From: Bacillota bacterium
GTDB taxonomy: Bacteria > Bacillota > Clostridia > Acetivibrionales > DSM-1351
DNA: 64,000 nt
Assembly: GCA_023400235.1 (NCBI GenBank)
Contig: JAEXFI010000037.1
Span: 32,729 to 96,728 of the forward strand
Reading direction: 5' to 3'
Positions within the stretch are counted from its first letter, which is position 1. Every line of letters begins with the position of its first letter. This document shows, piece after piece, positions 44,637 to 54,123 of this stretch. The notes below the pieces were generated by a model. It was not told the origin of the DNA, ran no database searches, and saw nothing but the letters and a program-made list of their open reading frames with translations. Both the position numbers and the translations under genes were made by a program.

Positions 44637-45566
44637 ATGAAAGTAGATCGGCTTATTGCAATCATCATGCTTCTTTTACAAAGAGATACCATATCAACCA
44701 AAGAGCTTTCTGAAAGACTGGAAGTAAGTCGAAGAACCATATTCAGAGATATTGATACTTTAAGTATTGCAGGAATGCCCATTATGGTAACAAAAGGTGC
44801 TATGGGCGGAGTTGGCTTAATGAAGTCATATAAGGTGGACAAAAAATTATTTACTCCAAAAGATGTTCAAAGCCTGATTACCAGTTTACAAAGCTACAAT
44901 CAAGTAATGGACAGTAAGGAAATCACCAATACTTTGGCTAAATTGCTGAGTATGACTGAGAAGGATGATCTGCTGAAGAAGAATATAAACCATCAGAAAT
45001 TTTCAATGGATTTTGAATTAAGTGAAGGCAATCGCTCACTTCGCAGTCTGATTATGATTATTGATAAAGCAATGGACGAAAACCGATATTTGTTATTTAA
45101 TTATACAGATAAAAATGGCCAGGAAACAAGACGTAAGGTAGAACCTTATAAGGTCGTTTTTAAAGAAAGCAGATGGTATCTGCAAGCCTTCAGTGTTGAA
45201 AGGGATGATTATAGGATATTTAAGCTGGCAAGAATGAGTGAGCTGCGATTAGCTGAGGAAACATTTACTCCAAGGAATTTTGAAGCCTTGCCAATGGATG
45301 GCGCAGACTGGATGACAAAAGAGTTTGTGCCGGTTATTATAAAAATAGACAAGTCTATAAAAGATAAAGTTATAGAGCGATTTGGGGAAGAAAGTATCAT
45401 AGGTTTTGAGGGGAATAGTTATATTGCCAGATATCCTATTACAGACAATGAAGAGGGGTATAACAAACTCCTTGATTTTGGCAGGAAATGCGAGCTTATT
45501 GAGCCCATAAGCGTGAGACGAAATTTCAAAAAATACCTGCTGGATGTTTTGGAAATGTATAAATAG
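44637..45566 (+). CDS. YafY-type HTH/WYL-domain transcriptional regulator
   Basis: A 309-residue protein; GAGGTGA precedes the ATG. The N-terminus is an HTH_11 winged helix (ISTKELSERLEVSRRTIFRDIDTL). Residues about 140-220 form a WYL-type ligand domain (VEPYKVVFKESRWYLQAFS), followed by a C-terminal WCX-like region. YafY-type regulators sense small molecules or nucleic acids. It is likely to control itself and the divergent GyrI-like gene. Confidence 0.88.
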   Translation: MKVDRLIAIIMLLLQRDTISTKELSERLEVSRRTIFRDIDTLSIAGMPIMVTKGAMGGVGLMKSYKVDKKLFTPKDVQSLITSLQSYNQVMDSKEITNTLAKLLSMTEKDDLLKKNINHQKFSMDFELSEGNRSLRSLIMIIDKAMDENRYLLFNYTDKNGQETRRKVEPYKVVFKESRWYLQAFSVERDDYRIFKLARMSELRLAEETFTPRNFEALPMDGADWMTKEFVPVIIKIDKSIKDKVIERFGEESIIGFEGNSYIARYPITDNEEGYNKLLDFGRKCELIEPISVRRNFKKYLLDVLEMYK

Positions 45567-45689
45567 TAACTGACGACAGCGTCTGGGCGAAAGCTCCACT
45601 CTAGTGTGGCGCATGAGCCTATACAATGTAACTACAATAATATAAATCTAAAATTCCCATAAATATGTAATATATTTTATACAAATTTA

Positions 45690-45719
45690 TTGACAGGGGA
45701 AACCTGCAATGCATATAAT
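45690..45719 (+). promoter_or_regulatory. Consensus sigma-70 promoter of the P-type ATPase gene
   Basis: TTGACA (45690) and TATAAT (45714), both perfect, with an 18-bp spacer. Transcription would start near 45727, giving a leader of about 260 nt. The stretch 45567-45689 before it is AT-rich and shows nothing else firm. Confidence 0.85.
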
Positions 45720-45726
45720 GTTAAGT

Positions 45727-45985
45727 AATCTCTTTGCACTGCATTATATTCTGTGAAAGGAATACGAGATCAACAGTACAAACTGAGCAGGCGATGAATC
45801 TATTATGTGGGATTCGTGGGGCCGGGTCGCATAACAAGCGACAACAGATTGCAAAAAATGTGCACATCTGTGGGACAGTAGTATGTTCCATAGGTGTGTT
45901 TTTTATATCTATGGATCAACCTCTTAAATGGAGTGCCATAAGAGAAATCAAACGCTGCCGAAAGGCAAATACGGAGGGTTCTTTT
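45727..45985 (+). promoter_or_regulatory. Long leader with internal terminator: candidate riboswitch or attenuator
   Basis: The leader is about 260 nt, without a supported ORF and with GC-rich folding parts (GAGCAGGCGATG near 45786, GGGGCCGGGTCGC near 45818). At 45863-45898 the arms CACATCTGTGGGA and TTCCATAGGTGTG pair with several G-U, followed by TTTTTT: an intrinsic terminator about 80 bases before the start codon. That is the layout of a transcriptional riboswitch or attenuator for a metal pump. The class is not identified. Confidence 0.5.
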
Positions 45986-48508
45986 ATGACAGAAACTAAG
46001 AAGAATATGGCGGGTCTGACATCCGCCGAAGCAAAGCGGTTGCAGCAGCAATACGGCAAAAATGAGCTGACGCCACAGAAAAAGGAGAGCTTTTTCCGAA
46101 AAGGCCTTCATATTGTCTGTGAGCCAATGTTTTTATTGCTTATTGCAGCGGCAATCATTTATTTTATCCTGGGTGAACCGAGAGATGGTGCAGTCATGCT
46201 CATTTTTGTCATGGGCATTATCAGCATAGATGTTATTCAGGAATGGAAAACCGATAAAACCCTGAATGCACTCAAGGATTTATCTGCGCCTCATATTAAG
46301 GTTATCCGGGATGGCAAGGAAACGGTGATTGACAGCTCAGATATTGTACCAGGTGATCTGATGCTAATATATGAAGGGGTAAAGATTCCTGCTGACGGTG
46401 TTGTGGTCAAGTGCAATGACCTCTGCGTGGAGGAGTCCACACTCACCGGCGAGGCTGAAGGTGTATGGAAGGTCGCAAGCGGGAATGCCGGCCCTTCTGA
46501 TGATTATTGGCGGAAGGATTACTGTTATGCAGGAACGCTTGTCACACAAGGTAATGGAACTGTATCGGTTGATAAAATCGGAGCGGATACCCTGTATGGT
46601 AAAATCGGGATGAATGTAGCAGCAGCAACGGAGGAGCCCACACCTTTGCAGCTGCAGACGGGCAGGTTGGTTAAAACATGCGCTGTGATTGCGGGTATAT
46701 TATTCGTGCTTGTGGGCGCGCTCACTTACTTCAATATTCCGGATCACACTTTAGGTGACCGTTTGATCGAAAGCATCCTGTCCGGCATCACGCTGGCCAT
46801 GGCCATGATTCCGGAGGAATTTCCCGTTATTCTGACGGTGTTTCTTTCCATGGGCGCCTGGCGGCTGGCAAAGAAGCAGTCTCTTGTCAGAAAGCTGTCG
46901 TCGGTGGAGACTCTTGGTTCCATATCAGTACTGTGCGTAGATAAAACGGGTACTATTACAATGAACCGCATGATGGTTAAGGAGACATGGGCACCGGACG
47001 GTGACCAGCAGACCCTTATGGAAACCATGGGACTTGGCTGCGAAACAAATGCCTATGACCCTATGGAAAAGGCAATGCTTGCTTACTGTGACAGCTGCGG
47101 AATTTCAAAAGAGCATCTCTTTAGCGGAGAGCTCATCAGAGAGTACCCCTTTACCAATGGACTTAAAATGATGGGACACGTTTGGCGCAGGAATGGCAGT
47201 ATTATAATTGCAGCCAAGGGTTCTCCCGAACGGATATTGACCATATGCAAGCTGAGCAGAAGGGAAAAAGAAACCGCAGAAAAAAAGATCGCCGGAATGT
47301 CTGAAGAAGGGCTGCGAGTAATAGCAGTAGCGACGGCAACACCAGTGTCTGATGAGGATGTTCCTTCCAGCATAACCGAATGCAGTTTAAAACTCTGTGG
47401 TTTGATCGGTCTTGCCGACCCTCCGCGTGAGAGTGTTAAAGCCGATATTGCAGAGTGCAGAAGAGCTGGTATCCGTGTGGTAATGATCACCGGCGACAAC
47501 GGAATCACTGCCTCTTCAATAGCAGGAAAAATAGGAATGGAACATAGCGACCGCATAATTACAGGCGATATACTGGATGAAATGTCTGATAGCGAATTGC
47601 AGGAAGCAGTTAAGAGTGTATCCATTTTCTCCCGTGTTGTTCCTGAGCATAAAATGCGTATTGTTAAAGCGTTTAAGGATAACGGTGAAATCGTGGCCAT
47701 GACAGGTGACGGTGTGAATGACGCACCGGCTCTGAAATATGCTGATATCGGCATAGCCATGGGTAAGCGCGGCAGCGAGGTTTCCCGGGAGGCGGCCGAC
47801 CTCATTTTAATGGATGATAACTTTACGACCATTGTGGAAACCGTGAAAGATGGCAGAAGGATTTATGACAACATACGAAAGGCTGTAGGATATGTATTTA
47901 CCATACATATCCCAATAGCGTTTACATCTCTCCTGGCTCCTGTTCTCGGAGTAGCACCGGCTGCGTTGATGCTTTTGCCCCTGCACGTGGTTCTGCTTGA
48001 GCTTTTGATTGACCCCACCTGTTCCATCGTATTGGAACGTCAGCCGGCTGAATCTGACATAATGGTGCGCAGTCCTCGTAATCCCAAGGATAAACTTTTG
48101 AATCTTGGAACATTACTCAAGAGCATCCTTCAGGGACTTGTGGTTTTTGCTGCATCCTTCGGGACTTATTATGCTGTACTTGCCGACGATACAGCCAATG
48201 CGCCTATTGCACGAGCCATGGGACTTACCATCATCATGCTCGCCAACCTGTTTCTTGTTCAGGTAAACAGCTCCGAACGCGAATTTGCCATTCAAACCAT
48301 TGCCCGACTTTCAAAAGACCGGATTATGTGGGCCGCAAGCTTTGGAACAATACTAATGCTTGCAAGCATTCTTTATACACCGCTCTCGGGTTTCCTGAAA
48401 CTTGCGCCGCTCACAGCCGGGCAGTTTTTGGCATCCGTAGGTATAGCAGCGGTAGCGGTGCTATGGTATGAAATCGTAAAGCTTATTAAGCAGCACTATA
48501 TTATGTAG
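45986..48508 (+). CDS. P-type cation-transporting ATPase
   Basis: An 840-residue membrane pump. The start at 45986 is chosen from GGAGGG before it; the frame is open 250 bases further up. The cation_ATPase_N region leads in (LTSAEAKRLQQQYGKNELTP). The actuator has LTGEAEG (TGE motif), helix 4 has PEEFP, D319 in DKTGTITMN is phosphorylated, and MTGDGVNDAPAL completes the hinge. The layout is that of type II (Ca2+/Mg2+/Mn2+-like) pumps; PEEFP differs from the PEGLP of calcium pumps, and no heavy-metal CPC is present, so the ion is uncertain. Confidence 0.9.
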   Translation: MTETKKNMAGLTSAEAKRLQQQYGKNELTPQKKESFFRKGLHIVCEPMFLLLIAAAIIYFILGEPRDGAVMLIFVMGIISIDVIQEWKTDKTLNALKDLSAPHIKVIRDGKETVIDSSDIVPGDLMLIYEGVKIPADGVVVKCNDLCVEESTLTGEAEGVWKVASGNAGPSDDYWRKDYCYAGTLVTQGNGTVSVDKIGADTLYGKIGMNVAAATEEPTPLQLQTGRLVKTCAVIAGILFVLVGALTYFNIPDHTLGDRLIESILSGITLAMAMIPEEFPVILTVFLSMGAWRLAKKQSLVRKLSSVETLGSISVLCVDKTGTITMNRMMVKETWAPDGDQQTLMETMGLGCETNAYDPMEKAMLAYCDSCGISKEHLFSGELIREYPFTNGLKMMGHVWRRNGSIIIAAKGSPERILTICKLSRREKETAEKKIAGMSEEGLRVIAVATATPVSDEDVPSSITECSLKLCGLIGLADPPRESVKADIAECRRAGIRVVMITGDNGITASSIAGKIGMEHSDRIITGDILDEMSDSELQEAVKSVSIFSRVVPEHKMRIVKAFKDNGEIVAMTGDGVNDAPALKYADIGIAMGKRGSEVSREAADLILMDDNFTTIVETVKDGRRIYDNIRKAVGYVFTIHIPIAFTSLLAPVLGVAPAALMLLPLHVVLLELLIDPTCSIVLERQPAESDIMVRSPRNPKDKLLNLGTLLKSILQGLVVFAASFGTYYAVLADDTANAPIARAMGLTIIMLANLFLVQVNSSEREFAIQTIARLSKDRIMWAASFGTILMLASILYTPLSGFLKLAPLTAGQFLASVGIAAVAVLWYEIVKLIKQHYIM

Positions 48509-48692
48509 ACCATTGCATATTTGAGTAAAAGCCCCAAGCGTAATATTTTATAACATATTACTGAACTTTATGGTATTTATCTTTTGTGCCTAATCCTATA
48601 CAATCATCACATAAGGGAAAACCTTTATATAAAGTTACAACTTGCGCATGTTATAACTATCGGAAGAAATTTATAATAACAGGAGGATGACC

Positions 48693-50063
48693 ATGAAAAA
48701 TTTTAGTAAAAAGGCGTTTGCATTGGCCGTGACAGCTGCGTTAATCATTAGTATGGCTGCATGCGGAGGCAAGGATTCATCTGATAATACATCTTCTAGT
48801 CAGACTGCAAATTCCACTGCAACTGGTAGTACTGCTAATACTGCGCAAAAGACGGTTTCACTGGTACTTTCCACAAACTGGGGTGAAGGGGATTCAAAAT
48901 ATAATTATTTTTATCCAAAATTCCAGGAATTCCAGGATGCAAACAAGGACTCTATGGATATATCCTTTGAAACATACAGCACTGAGGATTACAAGACAAA
49001 AATAAAGACTCAGATCTCCTCTGGGAATTTACCGGATGCGTTTACCTACTGGGGTGGAGCCATGATGAATGTCATGGTTGAGGCCGGTCTGCTTTTGGAT
49101 GTGGATGAATATTTTAAAGCCAGTCAGACTGTGAAGAGAGAAGACTTTGAACCCTCTTCCTTCAGCTATTATACGGCTGCAGATGGAAAGACCTACGGTG
49201 TTCCCCTTGAGTCAACCCGGGGAGTTTTCCTTGTAAATACTGAATTATTCAAACAAAATGGTCTCACAGTACCTAAAACATATGATGAACTGAAACAGGT
49301 TTCAAAAGTACTTAACGATAAGGGGATTATTCCCATAGCAATGGCAAGCAGCGGCGGAACACCTTCCGAGTTCTTCTTCAGTGAATTATACAATCAATAC
49401 AATGGTGCTGCAGATGAACTTAAAAACCTCACGGCATCAAGAAAATTCAATACTGCCAATGCTGTAAAAGTAGCAGCAAACATACAGGATATGATAAATA
49501 ATAAAATGTTCCCCAAGGATACTGTGGCAAACGGCGGCTGGGCAGCTTGTCTTCAGCTGTATACAGATAAGAAGGCAGCTATGACCTATACTTATCCCTG
49601 GATGTTTGAGTCTATTCCTGAAGAGATACAAAAAATCAGTGAGGTTGTTCCCATTCCCAAGCTTCCTGATGCAGATATAGATCCTGCTACAATTATGTCA
49701 GGCTTTACGGTTTATGGTTTTGAAATAAACAAGGAAACCTTTAATAATCCTGAAAAACATGAGGCAATGGTAAAACTTTGTGATTTTCTTGCATCGGATG
49801 AGCTTTCAATAAACCTTTCAAAAAGCGGCATGATTCCTGCCAAGAAGGTCAATGTGGATATGAACGGTCAAAAATTGATCTATCAGAAGATGATGGCTTA
49901 TGCAGACGACAAGAAATTAATACAGGTTCATTTCTCAACCATGCCTAGCCTTGACGCTCTTAACATGTTCGACAGCAGTTTGGATGAATTGTTTATTAAA
50001 GCTCTGGAACCGCAGGCTTTTGTTGACAAGATACAAGCAGTTCTGGATAAAAACAGTAAATAG
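48693..50063 (+). CDS. Sugar ABC transporter substrate-binding lipoprotein
   Basis: A 456-residue lipoprotein. The start at 48693 gives AGGAGG at 6 bases; the ATG at 48687 touches the site. The lipobox SMAAC puts the lipidated Cys at residue 24. A Ser/Thr linker is followed by a family 1 extracellular solute-binding fold (VLSTNWGEGDSKYNYFYP; YGVPLESTRGVFLVN; YPWMFE). It should bind an oligosaccharide and hand it to the two permeases downstream. The matching ATPase is not in the window; such importers often share one MsmK-type ATPase. Confidence 0.92.
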   Translation: MKNFSKKAFALAVTAALIISMAACGGKDSSDNTSSSQTANSTATGSTANTAQKTVSLVLSTNWGEGDSKYNYFYPKFQEFQDANKDSMDISFETYSTEDYKTKIKTQISSGNLPDAFTYWGGAMMNVMVEAGLLLDVDEYFKASQTVKREDFEPSSFSYYTAADGKTYGVPLESTRGVFLVNTELFKQNGLTVPKTYDELKQVSKVLNDKGIIPIAMASSGGTPSEFFFSELYNQYNGAADELKNLTASRKFNTANAVKVAANIQDMINNKMFPKDTVANGGWAACLQLYTDKKAAMTYTYPWMFESIPEEIQKISEVVPIPKLPDADIDPATIMSGFTVYGFEINKETFNNPEKHEAMVKLCDFLASDELSINLSKSGMIPAKKVNVDMNGQKLIYQKMMAYADDKKLIQVHFSTMPSLDALNMFDSSLDELFIKALEPQAFVDKIQAVLDKNSK

Positions 50064-50081
50064 GTTAAGGTTATATACTGT

Positions 50082-50181
50082 ATAAAGTCAATTACCCTCA
50101 ATCCAAGCGCTAGAAACCATCCGGAAAAATTGCCTGAAAGCTATATTCGCTGAAGAAGGTTTCAAATGTAATTGACTTTAT
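50082..50181 (+). promoter_or_regulatory. Large inverted repeat between binding protein and permease genes
   Basis: ATAAAGTCAATTAC (50082-50095) pairs perfectly with GTAATTGACTTTAT (50168-50181), 72 bases apart. Inside, GAAACC and GGTTTC can extend it. The structure probably protects the 3' end of the binding-protein mRNA. Confidence 0.6.
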
Positions 50182-50190
50182 GAAAATGTA

Positions 50191-50230
50191 AAGGCTGTCT
50201 CAAAATAAAATATTGAGATGGCCTTCTTTT
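50191..50230 (+). terminator. Partial terminator before the permease genes
   Basis: AAGGCTGTCTCAA (50191-50203) and TTGAGATGGCCTT (50213-50225) pair with two G-U, followed by CTTTTC. Such a leaky hairpin would give more binding protein than permease. Confidence 0.65.
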
Positions 50231-50245
50231 CAGAAAGGGACTCTA

Positions 50246-51124
50246 ATGAAAAATTATATTAATAAACTAACCTTACCGGTTTTGTTTCTGGCTCCAGTAT
50301 TTCTGATTTATACTATATTTCTTTTTCTTCCCATGCTTCAGACCAGCTATTACAGCTTGACCCAGTGGAACGGGGTTTCGGAAAAAGTGTTTATTGGATT
50401 GGGAAATTATAAAGAGCTTATGAAAAATAACGATTACTGGATAACTTTTTTTAACACTCTTAAATTAACAGTTGTCTCATTAATAGTTCAGATTTCCTTT
50501 GGACTGCTGCTGGCATATTTACTTTATACAAAAACCAGGGGAATGAAAATATTCAGAACGGTATTTTTCCTGCCTGTGGTTATCGCACCGGTAGCCATCG
50601 GATTAATGTTCTCACTGTTTTATAACAGCGAGATCGGTATTTTTAACAAAATTCTTTCCGCAGCAGGTTTAGACATGCTTCAAACTAACTGGCTGTCAAA
50701 CCCGAAAACTTTGCTGTATGCTGTAATGGCACCTCAGGTATGGCAGTACATAGGTTTATATGTCACTATTTTTTTAGGTGCACTGCAGTCAATCCCGGAA
50801 GATTTGATAGAAAGCGCTCAGATCGATGGAGCAGGAGAAGTCAAAACATTCTTTCAGGTTGTTCTGCCGCAGTTATCTGTTTTCCTTAACATATGTATGA
50901 TTTTATGCGTTACAGGCTCACTTAAAGCCTTTGATCATTCCTATATCATGACTAACGGCGGTCCCGGGGTACGCTCGGCTTATCTGGGAGTATTCATGTA
51001 TAAGACAGCCTTCGGCAATTCTGATTTTGGAATGGGCAGTGCCATAACAATAACAATTATTTTAGTCTCTTTGTCCATAACATTAATATTTAACAGGTTC
51101 TCTGCAGCCGACAGTGAAAATTAG
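50246..51124 (+). CDS. Sugar ABC transporter permease (MalF-like)
   Basis: A 292-residue protein with six membrane helices. The start at 50246 follows GAAAGGGA. The EAA loop reads IESAQIDGAGEVKTFFQVVLP, which contacts the ATPase. It ends 9 bases before the second permease gene, and the two should form a heterodimer. Confidence 0.92.
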   Translation: MKNYINKLTLPVLFLAPVFLIYTIFLFLPMLQTSYYSLTQWNGVSEKVFIGLGNYKELMKNNDYWITFFNTLKLTVVSLIVQISFGLLLAYLLYTKTRGMKIFRTVFFLPVVIAPVAIGLMFSLFYNSEIGIFNKILSAAGLDMLQTNWLSNPKTLLYAVMAPQVWQYIGLYVTIFLGALQSIPEDLIESAQIDGAGEVKTFFQVVLPQLSVFLNICMILCVTGSLKAFDHSYIMTNGGPGVRSAYLGVFMYKTAFGNSDFGMGSAITITIILVSLSITLIFNRFSAADSEN

Positions 51125-51133
51125 GAGGTATAC

Positions 51134-51976
51134 ATGGGTGATTTTTTTGGTAAGCCGCTTAAATACAAGATTCAAGGAACGATAAAGTATGTTTTTCTCC
51201 TGCTGGTGTCGGTGACTTCGCTGTATCCTTTCGTCTGGGTATTGATTACGTCACTCAAGGATAATAATGATATCTACGGCAATTCCTTCGGACTTCCGAG
51301 TATTTTCAGATGGGAGAATTACTCCGAGGCCTGGAAGGGTGCCAATGCAGGAAGAGCCTTTTTTAACAGCTTATTTGTATGTCTGATAACTTTGGTGATC
51401 CTGGCAGTAATTACGTCCATGGGCAGCTATATATTGACCAGAGTGGCTAAGAGCAAGCTGTTATCAACATATTTCTCCCTGGGACTTATGATACCCATAC
51501 ATGCTTTATTGATTCCATCGGTATTAATATTTAAATATTTAAAATTAACAGATAATCTGTTTAGTCTTATTCTGGTATATACCGCAGTAAACATTTCCTT
51601 CAGCATGTTTATAATGAATGGTTTTCTAAAAGGTATCCCAAAAGAGATTGACGAAGCTGCAACTATTGACGGCTGCGGAAAAGCAAGGGTATTCTTTCAG
51701 ATATTATTGCCAATAGCCAAGCCGGGATTGGCCACAGTAGCAACCTTAGCCTTCCTGAATTGCTGGAATGACCTTTTGCTGGGCCTGGTGGTAATTTCAA
51801 CACCCGCCAAAAGGACATTGTCGGTTGCAATATCGGTTTTAAAAGGTTCTTATCTCACCCAATACGGCTTGCTATGTGCCGGTTTTGCAATATCCATCGC
51901 GCCTGTAGTCATTATGTATCTCCTGTTCCAGAAGCAGGTAATAACAGGTATGACGGCAGGAGCGGTCAAGGGCTGA
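51134..51976 (+). CDS. Sugar ABC transporter permease (MalG-like)
   Basis: A 280-residue protein with about six helices; AGGAGG precedes the ATG. SLYPFVWVLITSLKDN is typical of the MalG start, and the EAA loop reads IDEAATIDGCGKARVFFQILLP. It is the partner of the MalF-like gene directly before it. Confidence 0.92.
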   Translation: MGDFFGKPLKYKIQGTIKYVFLLLVSVTSLYPFVWVLITSLKDNNDIYGNSFGLPSIFRWENYSEAWKGANAGRAFFNSLFVCLITLVILAVITSMGSYILTRVAKSKLLSTYFSLGLMIPIHALLIPSVLIFKYLKLTDNLFSLILVYTAVNISFSMFIMNGFLKGIPKEIDEAATIDGCGKARVFFQILLPIAKPGLATVATLAFLNCWNDLLLGLVVISTPAKRTLSVAISVLKGSYLTQYGLLCAGFAISIAPVVIMYLLFQKQVITGMTAGAVKG

Positions 51977-52035
51977 TGGTGCATCGGCGGCAGACTAAAA
52001 TAGTCGGGGAAATGGAACTGGTTTATTAATTATTA

Positions 52036-52049
52036 CAATTATTGACGCA
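52036..52049 (+). promoter_or_regulatory. CAATTATTGA(C/G)(G/C)CA motif, site 1
   Basis: CAATTATTGACGCA lies 44 bases before the GH35-like gene. The 14-bp motif recurs at 54862 before the kinase gene and at 58057; around sites 1 and 2 the similarity extends on both sides. Confidence 0.4.
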
Positions 52050-52092
52050 AGCTGTAATGCGGACAGCCGACTGACTTGCGGGGGAGGACTGC

Positions 52093-54123
52093 ATGATTGA
52101 ATTTACCGGAAACGGGATTGTGCTTCATGGAAAGGAAAAACCATTATATAGTGGTTCGGTACACTATTGGAGAAGTGAAAGGGAAAAATGGGATACTCTG
52201 CTGGAGCATATAAAAGACATGGGCTTTGAAATCATTGAGACATATATTCCATGGTCTGTCCATGAATATGAAGAGGGAAAATATGATTTTGGTGAAATAG
52301 ACAGCAGCAAGGATTTGGACGGCTTCTTAAGCCTGTGTGAGGAAAAGGGACTTCATGTCATTGTTCGTCCCGGACCCCATATAAATGCTGAAATGACCCT
52401 GTTCGGATATCCTGAATGGATACTGATGGACCAGGATATTCAGGCAAGAACTCCATGGGGCTCCACGGTAGTATATCCATATGCAACAAAGCAGTTTCCC
52501 ATACCCTCCTATGCAAGTGAAAAATTATATGAAAAAACAGAAGTTTATTTTAGTAAGCTGGCACCGATTTTGAGGAAGCACATCAATGAAAGGGGCTGTA
52601 TCATTTTAATTCAGGCTGATAATGAAACCTGCAACTTTTTTAGAGACAGACCTTATATTATGGATTATTCACCTGCTTCAACAGCTTTGTATCACAGGTT
52701 CCTGACAGAAAAATACAGCAGCATAAGTAAATTAAACCAGGTATACCGCAGCGCATATAATAATTTTGTTGAGATTAAAGCTCCCCGGGGGTTTAAGGGA
52801 ACAGCGCAAGAGGATTTACCCTATTACTTTGATTGGGTTGAATATAAAGAATACCAGATACTTGATTCTTTAAAAAGAATAATCAATATATTGGACAAGC
52901 TGGAACTGGGTATTCCGATTTTTCATAATTGCGCTTATCAGGACTATACTCCTATTTCAGTTCAGAGGGATGAGATGCTGGGTAATCTGGAGGTGGCAGG
53001 TATTGATGCATACCCTGAGCCTGGAGATACGGCCATGCTTCGCAGACGAATACGGTATCTGGCAGGCAGCAGCAGACTTCCTTTTGTACCTGAATTCGGC
53101 TCAGGCTCCTGGTTTGACAGAGAAGTACTCCTTACAGCGGAAGAAGAGGAATTCGGATATTTATACTCCATAATGAACGGTCTTAAGGCTGTCAACTTTT
53201 ACATGCTGGTGGAGCGTGACCGCTGGAGCGGTTGTCCCGTTACGAATGATGGAAGGAAGCGCCTGAGTTATTTCAATATGTTCAGTAATATGATGAAAAT
53301 GATTAAGGAGTACAACCTGCATTTATATACAAGAAAGCCGAAAATCCTTATTCTGAGGAATTATGATATGGGCAGGTTCAGGGCTCTGTATTCCATTATG
53401 GATTTAAATATACTTTCGTCCAATTGCTTTATAAATGGTTTGGATATTCCTCAGGAGCTTTTTTCCCCGGATGTGGATTTAAAGCTGAACCTGGATTATT
53501 CACCCGGAAATTACAGTGATGAAAAATGGATAGACCAAATATCAGGAATTTTAGACTCAGAGCATTATGACTATAATTATTCGGATCAGTTTCTGCCGGA
53601 GGAAAAGTGGATGGAATATGATGTGATAATTGCCTCTACATATGATTTTATGGATAAAGCGGTTCAGGAGCAGCTTTTGCAATTTTCTCAAGTAAAGGAC
53701 AAGCAATTAATCCTTGGGCCGTATATTCCGTATTTGGACCGGGATTTCAACAAATGCAGCCTATTGGAGGAAGAAATCAAGAGGCAGCCTGACGGGCCGA
53801 TAATTGCTGTAAGGAAGCCGGAAGCTTTTCATATAAACCTGTTGAACACAAGCTGTCCTGTAAAAGCTTCTGTTTCATGGGAAAACCCAAACATAGAGGT
53901 CTCTGTTCATAAGAACCTTGTTAATCCTAAAGCCCAGTTACTTTATATAGCTAATAAAGCAGCTGGAGCACAAACCGCGCAGCTTTATTTCAAGGGTGCC
54001 TGCAGATTTTCCGCCGTGTGGAGGAGCAACGGTTTGACAAAGGATGGCAGCCTTGTGATTAATATACCCGCACATACTGTTCAGATATGGAAAGTAGAAA
54101 GGGAGGAAGCAGCAAATGATTGA
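52093..54123 (+). CDS. GH35-like beta-galactosidase
   Basis: A 676-residue cytoplasmic glycosidase without signal peptide; GGGGGAGGA precedes the ATG. It starts with YSGSVHYWR, like the SGxxHYxR of GH35 and related clan A enzymes, then FEIIETYIPWSVHEYEEG and VIVRPGPHINAE. E178 in IQADNET is the likely acid/base and E334 in VPEFGSG the likely nucleophile. The C-terminal 250 residues are a separate, possibly GH42-like domain. It should cleave sugars brought in by the ABC importer upstream. Its stop overlaps the next gene by 8 bases. Confidence 0.85.
   Translation: MIEFTGNGIVLHGKEKPLYSGSVHYWRSEREKWDTLLEHIKDMGFEIIETYIPWSVHEYEEGKYDFGEIDSSKDLDGFLSLCEEKGLHVIVRPGPHINAEMTLFGYPEWILMDQDIQARTPWGSTVVYPYATKQFPIPSYASEKLYEKTEVYFSKLAPILRKHINERGCIILIQADNETCNFFRDRPYIMDYSPASTALYHRFLTEKYSSISKLNQVYRSAYNNFVEIKAPRGFKGTAQEDLPYYFDWVEYKEYQILDSLKRIINILDKLELGIPIFHNCAYQDYTPISVQRDEMLGNLEVAGIDAYPEPGDTAMLRRRIRYLAGSSRLPFVPEFGSGSWFDREVLLTAEEEEFGYLYSIMNGLKAVNFYMLVERDRWSGCPVTNDGRKRLSYFNMFSNMMKMIKEYNLHLYTRKPKILILRNYDMGRFRALYSIMDLNILSSNCFINGLDIPQELFSPDVDLKLNLDYSPGNYSDEKWIDQISGILDSEHYDYNYSDQFLPEEKWMEYDVIIASTYDFMDKAVQEQLLQFSQVKDKQLILGPYIPYLDRDFNKCSLLEEEIKRQPDGPIIAVRKPEAFHINLLNTSCPVKASVSWENPNIEVSVHKNLVNPKAQLLYIANKAAGAQTAQLYFKGACRFSAVWRSNGLTKDGSLVINIPAHTVQIWKVEREEAAND

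Noticed and set aside
45734..45985. N-terminal extension of the P-type ATPase by 84 residues
   Set aside because: The upstream frame has no ribosome site, contains a terminator hairpin, and the family N-terminus starts right after the GGAGGG-led ATG at 45986.
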